Made by a program: the position numbers and the translations under genes | Notes under the pieces: generated by a model | Told to the model about the DNA's origin: nothing | Database searches by the model: none | What the model saw: only the letters and a program-made list of their open reading frames with translations | From: Candidatus Shikimatogenerans bostrichidophilus | GTDB lineage: Bacteria; Bacteroidota; Bacteroidia; Flavobacteriales; Blattabacteriaceae | DNA: 60,716 nt | Assembly (NCBI GenBank): GCA_029851365.1 | Contig: CP099832.1 | Span: forward strand, 123,641-184,356 | Direction of reading: 5' to 3' | Shown here: one piece after another, positions 18,285-28,639 of the stretch | How positions within the stretch are numbered: position 1 is the stretch's first letter | Layout of the letters: each line of letters starts with the position of its first letter

Positions 18285-20801
18285 ATGTATAAAGAAACAC
18301 CATTAATAAAACAATATTATAATTTAAAATTTAATAATCCTGATTGTATATTATTTTTTCAAGTAGGAGATTTTTATGAAATTTTTGGATATGATGCTAT
18401 AATATGTTCTAGATTATTAGATTTAACATTAACTAAAAGAAATAAAAATAGTATTTATTTAGCAGGATTTCCATGTAATTCATTAATAATATATATAAAT
18501 AAATTAATAAAACATGGTTATAAAATAGCAATATGTGACCAAATAAATGATAAAGAAAAAAAAGATAAAATATTAATAGATAGGATAGTAACTAATATAA
18601 TATCACCAGGAATATCATTATATGACAATATTAATAAGTCTAAAAATATTATAAAATTTATAGCTACTTTGTTTTTATATAAAAATAAAATTGGTATATC
18701 ATTATTAGATTTTTCTACTGGTGAATTTTTAGTTACTGAAGGTAATTATAATTATATAAAATATATAATAATTAGTTATAAACCTAAAGAATTTTTTATT
18801 TCTAAAAGTCAATTATCTTTTTTTAAACAATTTTTATATAATATTAAAAATTTAATTATAAATTTATTAGATTATAATATATTTAATTATAATTTTAGTT
18901 ATATAAAATTATTAGAACATTTTAATTATAAAAAAATTAAAAAAATAATAGAATATAAATTATGTATAATAACATCTGGAATATCTATTTATTATATAAA
19001 AAAAAATTATAATTTAAATTTAAATCATATTAATAAAATAATTTTTATTAAAAAGGAATTATTTTTATTATTAGATGAAAATACTATTAAAAATTTAGAA
19101 ATTATAAAATCTTTAAATAAAAATGGTAAATCATTATTATCTATATTAGATAATACTTATACTTCTATGGGATATAGGTTGTTAAATAATTGGATAATAT
19201 TACCTTCAAAAAATTATAATATTATAAAAAATAGACATAATATAATAAAATTTTTTTTTAAAAAAAATAAATATAAAAATAATTTAGAATTATCTATATT
19301 ATATAATTTAAAAAATATCTATGATATTGAAAAATTAGTTTCTAAAATAACTAATAAAAAAATTTTTCCTAATCAATTATATAAGTTATCTATATCTATT
19401 AAATATATAAATAATATTTTAAAAAATTTAAATATAAATAATATAAAAATTAGAAGAATTTTTAATTTTAAATATAATTTATATAAAAAAATTAAATATA
19501 TATATAAAATAATAAAAAAAATAATAATAGATAATCCTATAAATACATTTAATAAAAGTTATATAATAAAAAAAAAAGTTTCTAATAAATTAGATAATTA
19601 TAAATTAGAATTAAAAAAAAAAATATATAAAATTAATAAATATTATATTAATAATATAAAAAAAGAAGTAAAATTAAAATATTTAAAATTTAATAATAAT
19701 GATTTGATAGGATATTATTTTGAAATTAAAAAATCTGATTTTAATAAGGTACCTATAAATTGGATAATTAAGCAAAGATTATCTAATTATATAAGATATA
19801 CAACTAGTATTTTAAATAAATTTGAATATTATGTTTATAATTTAAATAAAAAAATTTTTATTTTAGAAAAAAAAATTTATGACAAAATTATTAATTTTTT
19901 AGAAAATAATATAGTTTATTTAAAAAAAATATCTAATTTTGTTGCTAAAATAGATGTATTATTTTCATTATTTTTAACAGCAAAATATAATAAATATGTA
20001 GAGCCTATTATTTTAGATAATAATAATAAATATAGTTATATTAATATAATTAAAGGTAGGCATCCAGTAATAGAAAAAAATATTAAAAAAAAATATATAC
20101 CTAATAATATATATATAGATAATAAATTAAATCAAATTTTAATTATTACTGGCCCTAATATGTCAGGGAAATCAGCTATACTTAGGCAAACAGCTTTAAT
20201 AATAATAATGGGTCAAATGGGAAGTTATGTACCAGCAAAATATGTTAAATTTAATATAATAGATAAAATTTTTAGTAGAATAGGAGCTACTGATAATATA
20301 TCTAAGGGAGAATCTACATTTATGTTAGAAATGAATGAAACATCGTATATATTAAATAATTTTACTAAAAATAGTTTAATTTTAATGGATGAAATTGGTA
20401 GAGGAACAAGTACATATGATGGTATATCATTATCTTATTCAATAATAAAATATTTAAATAATAGTAATTTAAAACCTAAAGTTTTATTTACTACTCATTA
20501 TTATGAATTAAAAAAAATATTAAATATTAATGAAGGTATAAAATATTATAATTTATCTATAAAAAGGAATGATAAAAAATTAATTTTTAGAAGAAAATTA
20601 AGAATTGGTATAAATAATAATAGTTATGGGATATATATAGCTGAAATTTCAGGTATACCTACTAAAATTATTAAAGATTCTAAAAAAATTTTTAATAAAT
20701 TTAACACTAAAAATAATATTATTATTGTTTTTTTTAAAAAATTATTTAGATTATTTAATATAATAAAAGATTATATAATCTATGCGATAGTAGTTCATTA
20801 G
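18285..20801 (+). CDS. mutS: DNA mismatch repair protein MutS, 3' end overlapping tRNA-Gly
   Basis: Mismatch recognition ATPase. The 838-residue protein has the mismatch-binding FFQVGDFYEIFG near residue 24 (the F-x-E motif), the Walker A loop ITGPNMSGKSAILRQTA, the STFMLEMNET signature, Walker B LILMDEIGRGTSTYDG and the switch TTHYYELKK. The C-terminal region after GIPTKIIKDSKKI is divergent. The frame has no stop before the tRNA and ends at TAG 20799-20801, 18 bases inside tRNA-Gly. No mutL lies in the window. Confidence 0.92.
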   Translation: MYKETPLIKQYYNLKFNNPDCILFFQVGDFYEIFGYDAIICSRLLDLTLTKRNKNSIYLAGFPCNSLIIYINKLIKHGYKIAICDQINDKEKKDKILIDRIVTNIISPGISLYDNINKSKNIIKFIATLFLYKNKIGISLLDFSTGEFLVTEGNYNYIKYIIISYKPKEFFISKSQLSFFKQFLYNIKNLIINLLDYNIFNYNFSYIKLLEHFNYKKIKKIIEYKLCIITSGISIYYIKKNYNLNLNHINKIIFIKKELFLLLDENTIKNLEIIKSLNKNGKSLLSILDNTYTSMGYRLLNNWIILPSKNYNIIKNRHNIIKFFFKKNKYKNNLELSILYNLKNIYDIEKLVSKITNKKIFPNQLYKLSISIKYINNILKNLNINNIKIRRIFNFKYNLYKKIKYIYKIIKKIIIDNPINTFNKSYIIKKKVSNKLDNYKLELKKKIYKINKYYINNIKKEVKLKYLKFNNNDLIGYYFEIKKSDFNKVPINWIIKQRLSNYIRYTTSILNKFEYYVYNLNKKIFILEKKIYDKIINFLENNIVYLKKISNFVAKIDVLFSLFLTAKYNKYVEPIILDNNNKYSYINIIKGRHPVIEKNIKKKYIPNNIYIDNKLNQILIITGPNMSGKSAILRQTALIIIMGQMGSYVPAKYVKFNIIDKIFSRIGATDNISKGESTFMLEMNETSYILNNFTKNSLILMDEIGRGTSTYDGISLSYSIIKYLNNSNLKPKVLFTTHYYELKKILNINEGIKYYNLSIKRNDKKLIFRRKLRIGINNNSYGIYIAEISGIPTKIIKDSKKIFNKFNTKNNIIIVFFKKLFRLFNIIKDYIIYAIVVH

Positions 20802-20856
20802 GTAGAACATAACCTTGCCAAGGTTAAGGTAATGGGTTCGATTCCCATCTGTCGCT
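20784..20856 (+). tRNA. tRNA-Gly (anticodon GCC)
   Basis: The acceptor GCGATAG pairs with CTGTCGC with one U-G pair. The D arm begins GTTC. The anticodon stem TAACC/GGTTA holds TTGCCAA with anticodon GCC. The T arm is ATGGG-TTCGATT-CCCAT. CCA is not encoded. The first 18 bases are also the 3' end of the mutS reading frame, and tRNA-Leu follows after 8 bases. Confidence 0.96.
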
Positions 20857-20864
20857 TAATAATA

Positions 20865-20954
20865 GTCTAGATGGTGAAATAGGTAAACACGCAGGACTTA
20901 AAATCCTGTAATTCAATTAAATGAGTTTTGCGGGTTCGATTCCCGCTCTAGACA
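20865..20954 (+). tRNA. tRNA-Leu (anticodon UAA)
   Basis: A class II tRNA with a long variable arm. The acceptor GTCTAGA pairs with TCTAGAC. The anticodon stem CAGGA/TCCTG holds CTTAAAA with anticodon TAA. The T arm is GCGGG-TTCGATT-CCCGC. CCA is not encoded. It reads UUA, which by eye is the dominant leucine codon here. It follows tRNA-Gly by 8 bases and precedes dnaE by 14. Confidence 0.95.
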
Positions 20955-20968
20955 AAACAAATTAATAT

Positions 20969-23900
20969 ATGTTTTTGTTTATAGATACAGAAACTACTGG
21001 ATTACCATATAATAATATATTTAAAAAAAAATATATTTATGAATGGCCTAGATTAATACAAATATCTTGGCAAATGTATGATTTAAATGGTAATTTAATA
21101 AGTAATAAAAATTTTTATATAAAATTAAAAAAAAAATATAAAATAAGTTTAGATTCTATTAATATTCATGGAATTAATAAAAAATATTTAAATAAATATG
21201 GAAAAAATATTAAATATGTCTTAAATAAATTTAATTGTATTTTAAAAAAATCAAATTATTTAATAGGATTTAATATAAATTATGATATAAATATTTTAAT
21301 TTCTGAATATTTTAGATATAATAAAAAAAAAATTATAAAAATTTTAAAAAATAAAAATAAAATAGATATACAAAAAATTTTATTATTTAATTATAATAAA
21401 TGGATAAGCTTAGAAAAATTATATAATATATTATATAAGAATAATATATATAAATTACATAATTCTTATATAGATATAAATATAACTATTTTATGTTTTT
21501 TAAAATTAATATATTATAAGATATTAATTTTTAATTTAAAGTTAAATATTTTGAAATTTTATAATAATATTCCTTTATTAAAAGGAAGTAAAAAAGAAAT
21601 ATATAATGATTATAATAATAAAAAAGAATATAAATATTTTTTTAATATTCATAATCATACACATTATAATATATTAAATTCTACTATAAAAATAGATGAT
21701 TTAATAAATAAAGCTATAAAATATAAAATGATAGCAGTTGGTATATGTGATAATAATATGATGGGGGCTTTTGAATTTATTAATAATATTAATATAATAA
21801 ATAAGATAAAAGGTATTTTAAGTTATAATATTTTTATACGTGATAAAAAAAAAAATATTTTTTTTAATCATGTATTAGTAGTAAAAAATACAATAGGATA
21901 TTATAATTTAATTAAGATATCTACATATAGTTATTTAAATAATTGTTATAGTTATGATAATAATAAAAATAATAATATTTATTATATTGATAAAGATATA
22001 ATAAAAAAATATAGTAAAGGTTTAATATTTTTAACAGGTAATTTAAATTCAGAAATATCATATTATATAATAAAAAATAAAATTAAAAAGGCTGAAAAAA
22101 TTTTATTATATTGGAAAAAAATATTTAAAAAAGATATTTTTATTGAAATATTTTTTAATAAAATAAAATATGAAGATAAAGTAAATAAGATATTATTAAA
22201 TTTTTCTAAAAAATATAATATATTATATATAAATCAATATGATTCTTATTATTTAAATAAAAAAGATTATATATATCATGATATATTATTTTGTATAAAA
22301 AATAAAATTACTTTTATAGAGGATATAAAAGAAAATAAATTTATAAAACGATTACCTAATAAAAATTTTTATTTTAAAAAATTTTCAGATATTAAAGATA
22401 AATATAAAAAATATAAAGAGGGGTTTTATAATTTAAAAAGATTATATAATAAAATAGATAATATAACATTAAAAAAAAGAAATTTATTACCCAAAAAATT
22501 TAATATACCTAAAAAAATAAAAAAAAAATATAAAAATAAGGATAAAATTAATTATTTATATTTAAGATATTTAACATATAAGGGAGCTAAAAAAAAATAT
22601 GGAAAATTAAATAATAAAATAATTTTAAGAATTAAAAAAGAATTAAATTTAATAAAATTTAGGGGTTTTACAAATTATTTTTTAATAGTTAAAGATATTA
22701 TTGATATAGCTAAAAAAAATGATATAGATATAGGTCCTGGAAGAGGTTCTGTAGCAGGGTCAATTATAGCTTATAGTCTAAATATAACTAAAATAGATCC
22801 ATTAAAATATAAATTACTATTCGAACGATTTTTAAATATATATAGGAATAAGATGCCTGATATAGATTTAGATTTAAATTATAAAACTAGAAAAATATTA
22901 ATAAATAAGATAATAAAAAAATATAAGAATAGTTATGTAAGTTATATAATTACCTATGGTAAAATAGGAGCTAAAACTGCTATAAGGGATTGTAGTCGTG
23001 TATTTAATCTTCCATTAAGTAATGTAAATTTTATTACTAGTTTAATAGATAATAAAACTTCTATAAAAAAATTATTAGATAAAATAAAAAATAAGGAAAT
23101 TTATTTAAATGAAACAAATTATAAAAAATCATTTTATTTAAATAGAATAATAAATGTAAAAATAAGTTTAGATAGTTTTATTTTAAATATTGCAAAAAAT
23201 TTAGAAGGTTTAATACGTAATATTGGTGTTCACGCTTGTGGTATAATAATATCTAATGAAAAACTAAATAGATATGTACCTTTATTAAAGTGTTATAATA
23301 ATACATTTAATAAAGATATAATATTAACACAATATGATTCAATAGCTATTGAAAATATAGGATTATTAAAAATAGATTTGTTAGGATTAAGAACTTTAGC
23401 TGTTATAAAAGAATCTTTGTTAAAAATTAAAAATAATAATAAAAAATTTAAATTAAATTTAAAAGATAAAGAAACATATAAATTATTTCACAATAATCAA
23501 ACTACAGGTATATTTCAATATGAATCTAAAGGTATAAAAATAATAGCTTCTAAATTTAAAGCTAGAAAATTTAAAGAATTAATAGATTTTAATGCATTAT
23601 ATAGACCAGGACCTTTACAATATATTCCTATTTATATAAAAAGAAAAAATGGTAAAAAAAAGGTAAAATATGATTTACCTATTATGAAAAAATATTTAAA
23701 AGATACATATGGTATAACTATTTATCAAGAGCAAGTTATATTATTAGCTAAAATAATATCTGGTATTAATGAATATGAAGCAGATATTCTTAGAGAAGCT
23801 ATTGCAAAAAAAAATAAAATAGCTTTAACTAAATTAAAAAATAAATTTTTTAAAAATTCTTTAAAAAAGGGATATAATATAAATATATTAAATAAAATAT

Positions 23901-25141
23901 GGAAAGATTGGGAATCTTTTGTATCTTATGCTTTTAATAAATCACATGCTACTTGTTATGCTTATTTAACTTTTAAAACTGCTTATTTAAAAAAGAATTA
24001 TGAAAAAGAATTTTGGTCTAGTATTTTAAATAATTATATAGATAATACTAAAAAACATATTATATTATTAAATGAAGCTAAAAATATGGGGTTAAAATTT
24101 TTATTACCTAATATTAATATAAGTATTAATGAATTTATTATTGAAAAAAATAAATTTATTAGATATGGTTTATCTGGTATTAAAGGATTAGGTGAAAAAT
24201 CTACTATAGCAATATTAAAAGCTAGATCAAATAATAAATTTAAATCTATACTAGATTTTTTATATAGAGTAGATTTAAGAATAATTAATAAAAGATTGGT
24301 TAAAATATTAATTTTAAGTGGAGCTTTTGATAATTTTAAAATTGCAAAATATAAATATTTTTTAATTGATAATAAAAATAATATTCCAAAAATTGAAATA
24401 TTAATTAGGGAAATATCTTTATATAAGAAAAAAAATAAAAATTATATTTTTATAAAAAAAAAATTTAAAAATTTTTTTGAAATAGATAAAAGTTTAGAAA
24501 AACAATTTAAAAATGATTTAAAAATAATAGAATATTATAGAAAACAAGTAGAATATTTAGGTGTAAATTTAATTAAAGAATTATATTATAAAAAAAGAAT
24601 TATATTTGATATTATTAATTTAATAGAATATAAAAATATTTCTACAGTAAATAATGTAATATTATTATCAGGTATAATATTAAAATTTTATAAATATAAA
24701 AATATATACAACTTAAAACTATTATATTATGATAATTATAATCAAACATTAATAAAAAAAATTAATATAAGTAATGATAAAATTAATATTATAAAAAATA
24801 AAATTAATAAAAATATATATATTAATAATATAATAGTTTTAAAAATATATAATGATAAAATTTATGATATTAAAATATTAAAAAAATTATTAAATAGTAT
24901 AAATACTATATATATAAAAATATATCAAAAATTTTATTTTAATTCATATAATAAAATTATTAATAATATAATTAATTTATTTAGCTATTCTATAAATAGT
25001 AAATATTTAAAGAATATTTATATTAAAGTTTATAATAAAAAAAAAGAAATAATATATAAAAAAAAATATATTTTTAAATTAAATGTTAATATTTTATATT
25101 TAATAAAAAAAAAATATCCTAATATATATATTAAAATATAA
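20969..25141 (+). CDS. dnaE: DNA polymerase III alpha fused to an N-terminal epsilon-like proofreading exonuclease
   Basis: Replicative polymerase, 1390 residues. Residues 1-190 form a DnaQ-type 3'-5' exonuclease with Exo I FIDTETTGLP, Exo II IGFNINYDINILI and Exo III HNSYIDINI, so the DEDDh active site looks complete. A PHP domain follows (FNIHNHTHYN near residue 226, GICDNNMMGAFEF). The polymerase core is GPGRGSVAGSIIAYSL, MPDIDLDLNYKTR (two catalytic Asp), LLKIDLLGLRTL (third Asp), NALYRPGPLQYIP and SYAFNKSHATCYAYLTF. A degenerate C-terminal part (OB region) follows. The last 11 bases overlap the convergent korB. I recall related fused forms in other Bacteroidota but have not checked. Confidence 0.94.
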   Translation: MFLFIDTETTGLPYNNIFKKKYIYEWPRLIQISWQMYDLNGNLISNKNFYIKLKKKYKISLDSINIHGINKKYLNKYGKNIKYVLNKFNCILKKSNYLIGFNINYDINILISEYFRYNKKKIIKILKNKNKIDIQKILLFNYNKWISLEKLYNILYKNNIYKLHNSYIDINITILCFLKLIYYKILIFNLKLNILKFYNNIPLLKGSKKEIYNDYNNKKEYKYFFNIHNHTHYNILNSTIKIDDLINKAIKYKMIAVGICDNNMMGAFEFINNINIINKIKGILSYNIFIRDKKKNIFFNHVLVVKNTIGYYNLIKISTYSYLNNCYSYDNNKNNNIYYIDKDIIKKYSKGLIFLTGNLNSEISYYIIKNKIKKAEKILLYWKKIFKKDIFIEIFFNKIKYEDKVNKILLNFSKKYNILYINQYDSYYLNKKDYIYHDILFCIKNKITFIEDIKENKFIKRLPNKNFYFKKFSDIKDKYKKYKEGFYNLKRLYNKIDNITLKKRNLLPKKFNIPKKIKKKYKNKDKINYLYLRYLTYKGAKKKYGKLNNKIILRIKKELNLIKFRGFTNYFLIVKDIIDIAKKNDIDIGPGRGSVAGSIIAYSLNITKIDPLKYKLLFERFLNIYRNKMPDIDLDLNYKTRKILINKIIKKYKNSYVSYIITYGKIGAKTAIRDCSRVFNLPLSNVNFITSLIDNKTSIKKLLDKIKNKEIYLNETNYKKSFYLNRIINVKISLDSFILNIAKNLEGLIRNIGVHACGIIISNEKLNRYVPLLKCYNNTFNKDIILTQYDSIAIENIGLLKIDLLGLRTLAVIKESLLKIKNNNKKFKLNLKDKETYKLFHNNQTTGIFQYESKGIKIIASKFKARKFKELIDFNALYRPGPLQYIPIYIKRKNGKKKVKYDLPIMKKYLKDTYGITIYQEQVILLAKIISGINEYEADILREAIAKKNKIALTKLKNKFFKNSLKKGYNINILNKIWKDWESFVSYAFNKSHATCYAYLTFKTAYLKKNYEKEFWSSILNNYIDNTKKHIILLNEAKNMGLKFLLPNINISINEFIIEKNKFIRYGLSGIKGLGEKSTIAILKARSNNKFKSILDFLYRVDLRIINKRLVKILILSGAFDNFKIAKYKYFLIDNKNNIPKIEILIREISLYKKKNKNYIFIKKKFKNFFEIDKSLEKQFKNDLKIIEYYRKQVEYLGVNLIKELYYKKRIIFDIINLIEYKNISTVNNVILLSGIILKFYKYKNIYNLKLLYYDNYNQTLIKKINISNDKINIIKNKINKNIYINNIIVLKIYNDKIYDIKILKKLLNSINTIYIKIYQKFYFNSYNKIINNIINLFSYSINSKYLKNIYIKVYNKKKEIIYKKKYIFKLNVNILYLIKKKYPNIYIKI

Positions 25142-26018
25142 TATTTTTATTAAATAATTTTTTAATATCATTTATATATTTTTTTTTAATATATTTTTTA
25201 TTTTTTGCTATTTTTTTTTTATATATTATACCTATTGGTATAGGTAATCTATTATTAATTTTGTTAAAATTTGATAATATAAATGATTTGTATAAATTAT
25301 ATATATTGTGTGTCCAAATATTATTTAAATTAGTATTAAATATTTTTATTATTGGTTTATTTTTTTTTAATATTATACATTTATTATTATATATTAAGTA
25401 AGAATTATTTTTCAAATATAGAATATTTTTAATTTTATCTTTTATATTATTATAAATAGGACAATTTTGTATAATTTCAATACATGATGTTCCAATATGT
25501 TTATTAGCAGATAATAAAATTTTTCTTAAATTTATAGGATTATTATATAGTGTTCTAGCTACATATGTTGCACCAGAACTTAACATTAAAGATATTATAT
25601 TAAATGAATTATTATTATTATATGTATACGACTTTTGTCCTTTTGTTAATGCATATATACCATTATTAAATATTAATATATTTATATTAATATTTCTTCT
25701 AATAGTATGTAATAAATGTTTCAAACCTATAGAAAAACTATCTCCATCACCAGTTATTACCCATACATTAAATTTATTATTTGATAATTTTATTCCTGTA
25801 GCTATTGAGAATGCTCTACCATGAATAGTATGTACACCTTTAAGATTTATATAATATGGTAATCTAGATGAACAACCTATACCAGAAACTATTACTATAT
25901 ATTTTTTTTTAATTTTTAATATATTCAAAATTTTAGATAACTGATTAATTATAGAATAATTTCCACATCCTAAGCACCATTTAATTTTATTATAGATTAT
26001 ATAATTATTATTATTCAT
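25131..26018 (-). CDS. korB: 2-oxoacid:ferredoxin oxidoreductase beta subunit (2-oxoglutarate type)
   Basis: Thiamine-diphosphate subunit of a 2-oxoacid:ferredoxin oxidoreductase that decarboxylates a 2-oxoacid, probably 2-oxoglutarate, to the acyl-CoA. In 295 residues one sees WCLGCGNYSIINQL near the start, VSGIGCSSRLPYY, HTIHGRAFSIATGIKLS and the TPP/Mg motif WVITGDGDSFSIGLKHL with NNGIYALTKGQ. The partner alpha/gamma subunit (korA) lies 11 kb away, so the genes are split. No separate ferredoxin-like delta subunit is seen. The stop region overlaps the 3' end of dnaE by 11 bases. Confidence 0.9.
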   Translation of the reverse strand: MNNNNYIIYNKIKWCLGCGNYSIINQLSKILNILKIKKKYIVIVSGIGCSSRLPYYINLKGVHTIHGRAFSIATGIKLSNNKFNVWVITGDGDSFSIGLKHLLHTIRRNININILIFNNGIYALTKGQKSYTYNNNNSFNIISLMLSSGATYVARTLYNNPINLRKILLSANKHIGTSCIEIIQNCPIYNNIKDKIKNILYLKNNSYLIYNNKCIILKKNKPIIKIFNTNLNNIWTHNIYNLYKSFILSNFNKINNRLPIPIGIIYKKKIAKNKKYIKKKYINDIKKLFNKNIIF

Positions 26019-26047
26019 ATTATTTTATTATATTTTATATATAAACT

Positions 26048-26131
26048 CCCCGAGTGGCGAAATTAGGTATACGCTCTGATCTCAAAATTCAGTGATAATT
26101 TATCATATGGGTTCAAATCCCATCTTGGGGA
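26048..26131 (+). tRNA. tRNA-Leu (anticodon CAA)
   Basis: A class II tRNA with the long variable arm TGATAATTTATCA. The acceptor CCCCGAG pairs with CTTGGGG with G-U at one position. The anticodon arm CTGAT-CTCAAAA-TTCAG has one T-T mismatch next to the loop; the anticodon is CAA. The T arm is ATGGG-TTCAAAT-CCCAT. CCA is not encoded. It is the second leucine tRNA in the window, reading UUG. Confidence 0.9.
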
Positions 26132-26146
26132 TAAAATAATAATAAT

Positions 26147-28639
26147 ATGATTCATTTAATTAAAAAAAAAATTAAAGAATACATTAATAAAAAAAAAAAA
26201 TATATTTTTATTTTACCTAATAAATATTATAAAAGTATATTAAAAAAAATTTATATTAATTATAGTAAAAAAAAAATAGGTATTATACCTAAAATATTTT
26301 TTACTAAAGAGGAGTTTATAGAAAATATTTCTAATTTAAAAATTACTAACAATTTTATATATTTTATAAATATTTTTATAAAATTATTATTAAAATTTAA
26401 AAAAAAAATAGATAATTATGATATAATATTTTTTTTTCAACTTTTAAATGATTTAAAAATTATAAATAGTAATTTAATAAATTTAAAATACATAATAAAA
26501 AATTATTTAAATTATTATAAAATATCTAAATGGTATCCTAATAAAAGATATAATATTAAATATAATATAAAAAGATATTTTTTTTTATATAAAAATTTTA
26601 ATAAAAGTATATATATAAAAAAAAAGGTAACATACGAACTAGCTTTAAAAATTGCATATAAAAAAATTAATATTTATTTAAAAAATATTAATTATAAAAT
26701 AATTTTTATAGGTAAGATATTTGTTAATAAAATAGAAATAAAAATAAAAAAAAAATTAAAAAATTTTAGTAAATTTTATTATAACAAAGAAAAATTTAAT
26801 AATAAAAAAATAATTATAAAAACAAATAATAATATAAATAAATATTTATTTATAAATAATCAAATTAAAAAAAAAAAAAATATAACTATTATTTTTACAA
26901 ATAATAAAATAGATAATAAATTTTTAAATTTTTTTAAAAAAAGAGATATATTAAAAATAAATTTTAATTTACATTTTTATTATAACGACTTATCTATACA
27001 TAGTTTTTTTAATAATTTTTTAAAATTATTAAAATATAAATTTTTAAAAATTGAATATAATTTATTTATAGATTTTATAAATAATAAAAATATTAGATTT
27101 TTTTTAAATGAAGAACATATAATAAAAATAAATAAAATATTGAATAATAAAATACTTAATAAGTATATAAAATTTAATATAAAATATTTTAAGAATTCTA
27201 TTATTTATAAATTATTAAATAATATAAATAATATAAAAAAATTTTTATTATATTTTAAAATTATAATTAAAATATTATTAAAAAAAAATAAAATTAATAT
27301 AATTAATAATATATATTTAAAAAAAATTAATAAATTAATAAATTTTTTATTAAAAATTAACAATTATATTAATTTAAATAATATATATACTATATTTAAT
27401 AAATATATTAACTATAATGATAGTATAATATTTTATTATAATAATTTAAAATCTAATATAGAAATAGTAAATATTGAATTTTTATATAAAGAAAATATTA
27501 TTAATAATAATAATTATTGTTATTTAATATTAAATAAAAAATACAATTTATTTAAAAAATCTAATTTTAATAATTTTATATGTAATAAAACTAATTTAAA
27601 AAATTCTATTTTAAATTATAGAAAAATTGATAATATATTAAGATTATTTAAAAATCCTTATATTATTTATAATAATAATGATATATTATTTAATAAAGAT
27701 AATTTATTTATTTTATTAAAAATATTAATTAATAGTAAATATAAAATATATAGATATAAATATTATAATAAATACATATATAAAATAAACAAAAAATTAA
27801 ATATAAAATTCAATTATAAAAAAGATATTAATTTATATATAAACAAAAAAGGATTAAATTATACTTCATTAAGATATTTATTAACTAATAAAATTGATTT
27901 TTTTTATAAATATATTTTAAACATAAAAAATGATGAAAATAATGAACCTAAAATATTTGGTAATATTATACATAAGATATTATTTATTTTATATAAAAAA
28001 TATATTAAATTAAGACTTAAAAAAAAATATATTTATTCTATATTTAAAGTTATTAAAACTACTAAATTAATAAAAAAAATTTATAACAAATATTATAATA
28101 AAATATATATTAATTTTAATTTTAATTATAAAATTATAAAAAAAATAATATTTAATTTTATAAAAAATGATTTAAATTTAATAAAAAAAGGAAATAATAT
28201 AATAATATTATATTTAGAAAAATACTATAAAATTAAATTAATGAATAAAATAGTTTTAACTGGTAAAATAGATAGAATAGAATTATTTAATAATAATTAT
28301 AGAATAATAGATTATAAGACCTATTTATTTATTAATAATAAAAATAGTTTTTATTATAACAATAATAATGATATTAATATATTATTTAATAATGAATCAT
28401 ATTCTAACATATTACAATTATTATTATATGTATTAATTTCTACTATAAAAAATAATAATAAATATAAATATTTTTCAATATCAATTTATTATCCTAGTAT
28501 AATTAAAAATATAAAAATTAATAATTCATTTATAATTAAATTTAAAATTATAGAGAATTTAAAAATTAAATTATATAATTATATATTAAATTTATATAAA
28601 ACTAATTTTAATTATAATATATCATATTTTAAATCCTAA
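26147..28639 (+). CDS. AddB-like protein with C-terminal PD-(D/E)XK nuclease
   Basis: An 830-residue, Lys/Ile/Asn-rich protein. The C-terminal 250 residues carry the RecB/AddB nuclease motifs in order: LNYTSLRYLLT, FGNIIHKILF (the conserved His), VLTGKIDRIELF, YRIIDYKTYL (the D-Y-K active site) and ILQLLLYVLI. The N-terminus (YIFILPNKYYKSILKKIY, IIPKIFFTKEEFIE) resembles the inactivated helicase half of Bacteroidota AddB homologues. Such proteins pair with an AddA helicase-nuclease in double-strand break repair, but no addA is in the window. Its 3' end overlaps the convergent trpS by 18 bases. Confidence 0.75.
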   Translation: MIHLIKKKIKEYINKKKKYIFILPNKYYKSILKKIYINYSKKKIGIIPKIFFTKEEFIENISNLKITNNFIYFINIFIKLLLKFKKKIDNYDIIFFFQLLNDLKIINSNLINLKYIIKNYLNYYKISKWYPNKRYNIKYNIKRYFFLYKNFNKSIYIKKKVTYELALKIAYKKINIYLKNINYKIIFIGKIFVNKIEIKIKKKLKNFSKFYYNKEKFNNKKIIIKTNNNINKYLFINNQIKKKKNITIIFTNNKIDNKFLNFFKKRDILKINFNLHFYYNDLSIHSFFNNFLKLLKYKFLKIEYNLFIDFINNKNIRFFLNEEHIIKINKILNNKILNKYIKFNIKYFKNSIIYKLLNNINNIKKFLLYFKIIIKILLKKNKINIINNIYLKKINKLINFLLKINNYINLNNIYTIFNKYINYNDSIIFYYNNLKSNIEIVNIEFLYKENIINNNNYCYLILNKKYNLFKKSNFNNFICNKTNLKNSILNYRKIDNILRLFKNPYIIYNNNDILFNKDNLFILLKILINSKYKIYRYKYYNKYIYKINKKLNIKFNYKKDINLYINKKGLNYTSLRYLLTNKIDFFYKYILNIKNDENNEPKIFGNIIHKILFILYKKYIKLRLKKKYIYSIFKVIKTTKLIKKIYNKYYNKIYINFNFNYKIIKKIIFNFIKNDLNLIKKGNNIIILYLEKYYKIKLMNKIVLTGKIDRIELFNNNYRIIDYKTYLFINNKNSFYYNNNNDINILFNNESYSNILQLLLYVLISTIKNNNKYKYFSISIYYPSIIKNIKINNSFIIKFKIIENLKIKLYNYILNLYKTNFNYNISYFKS

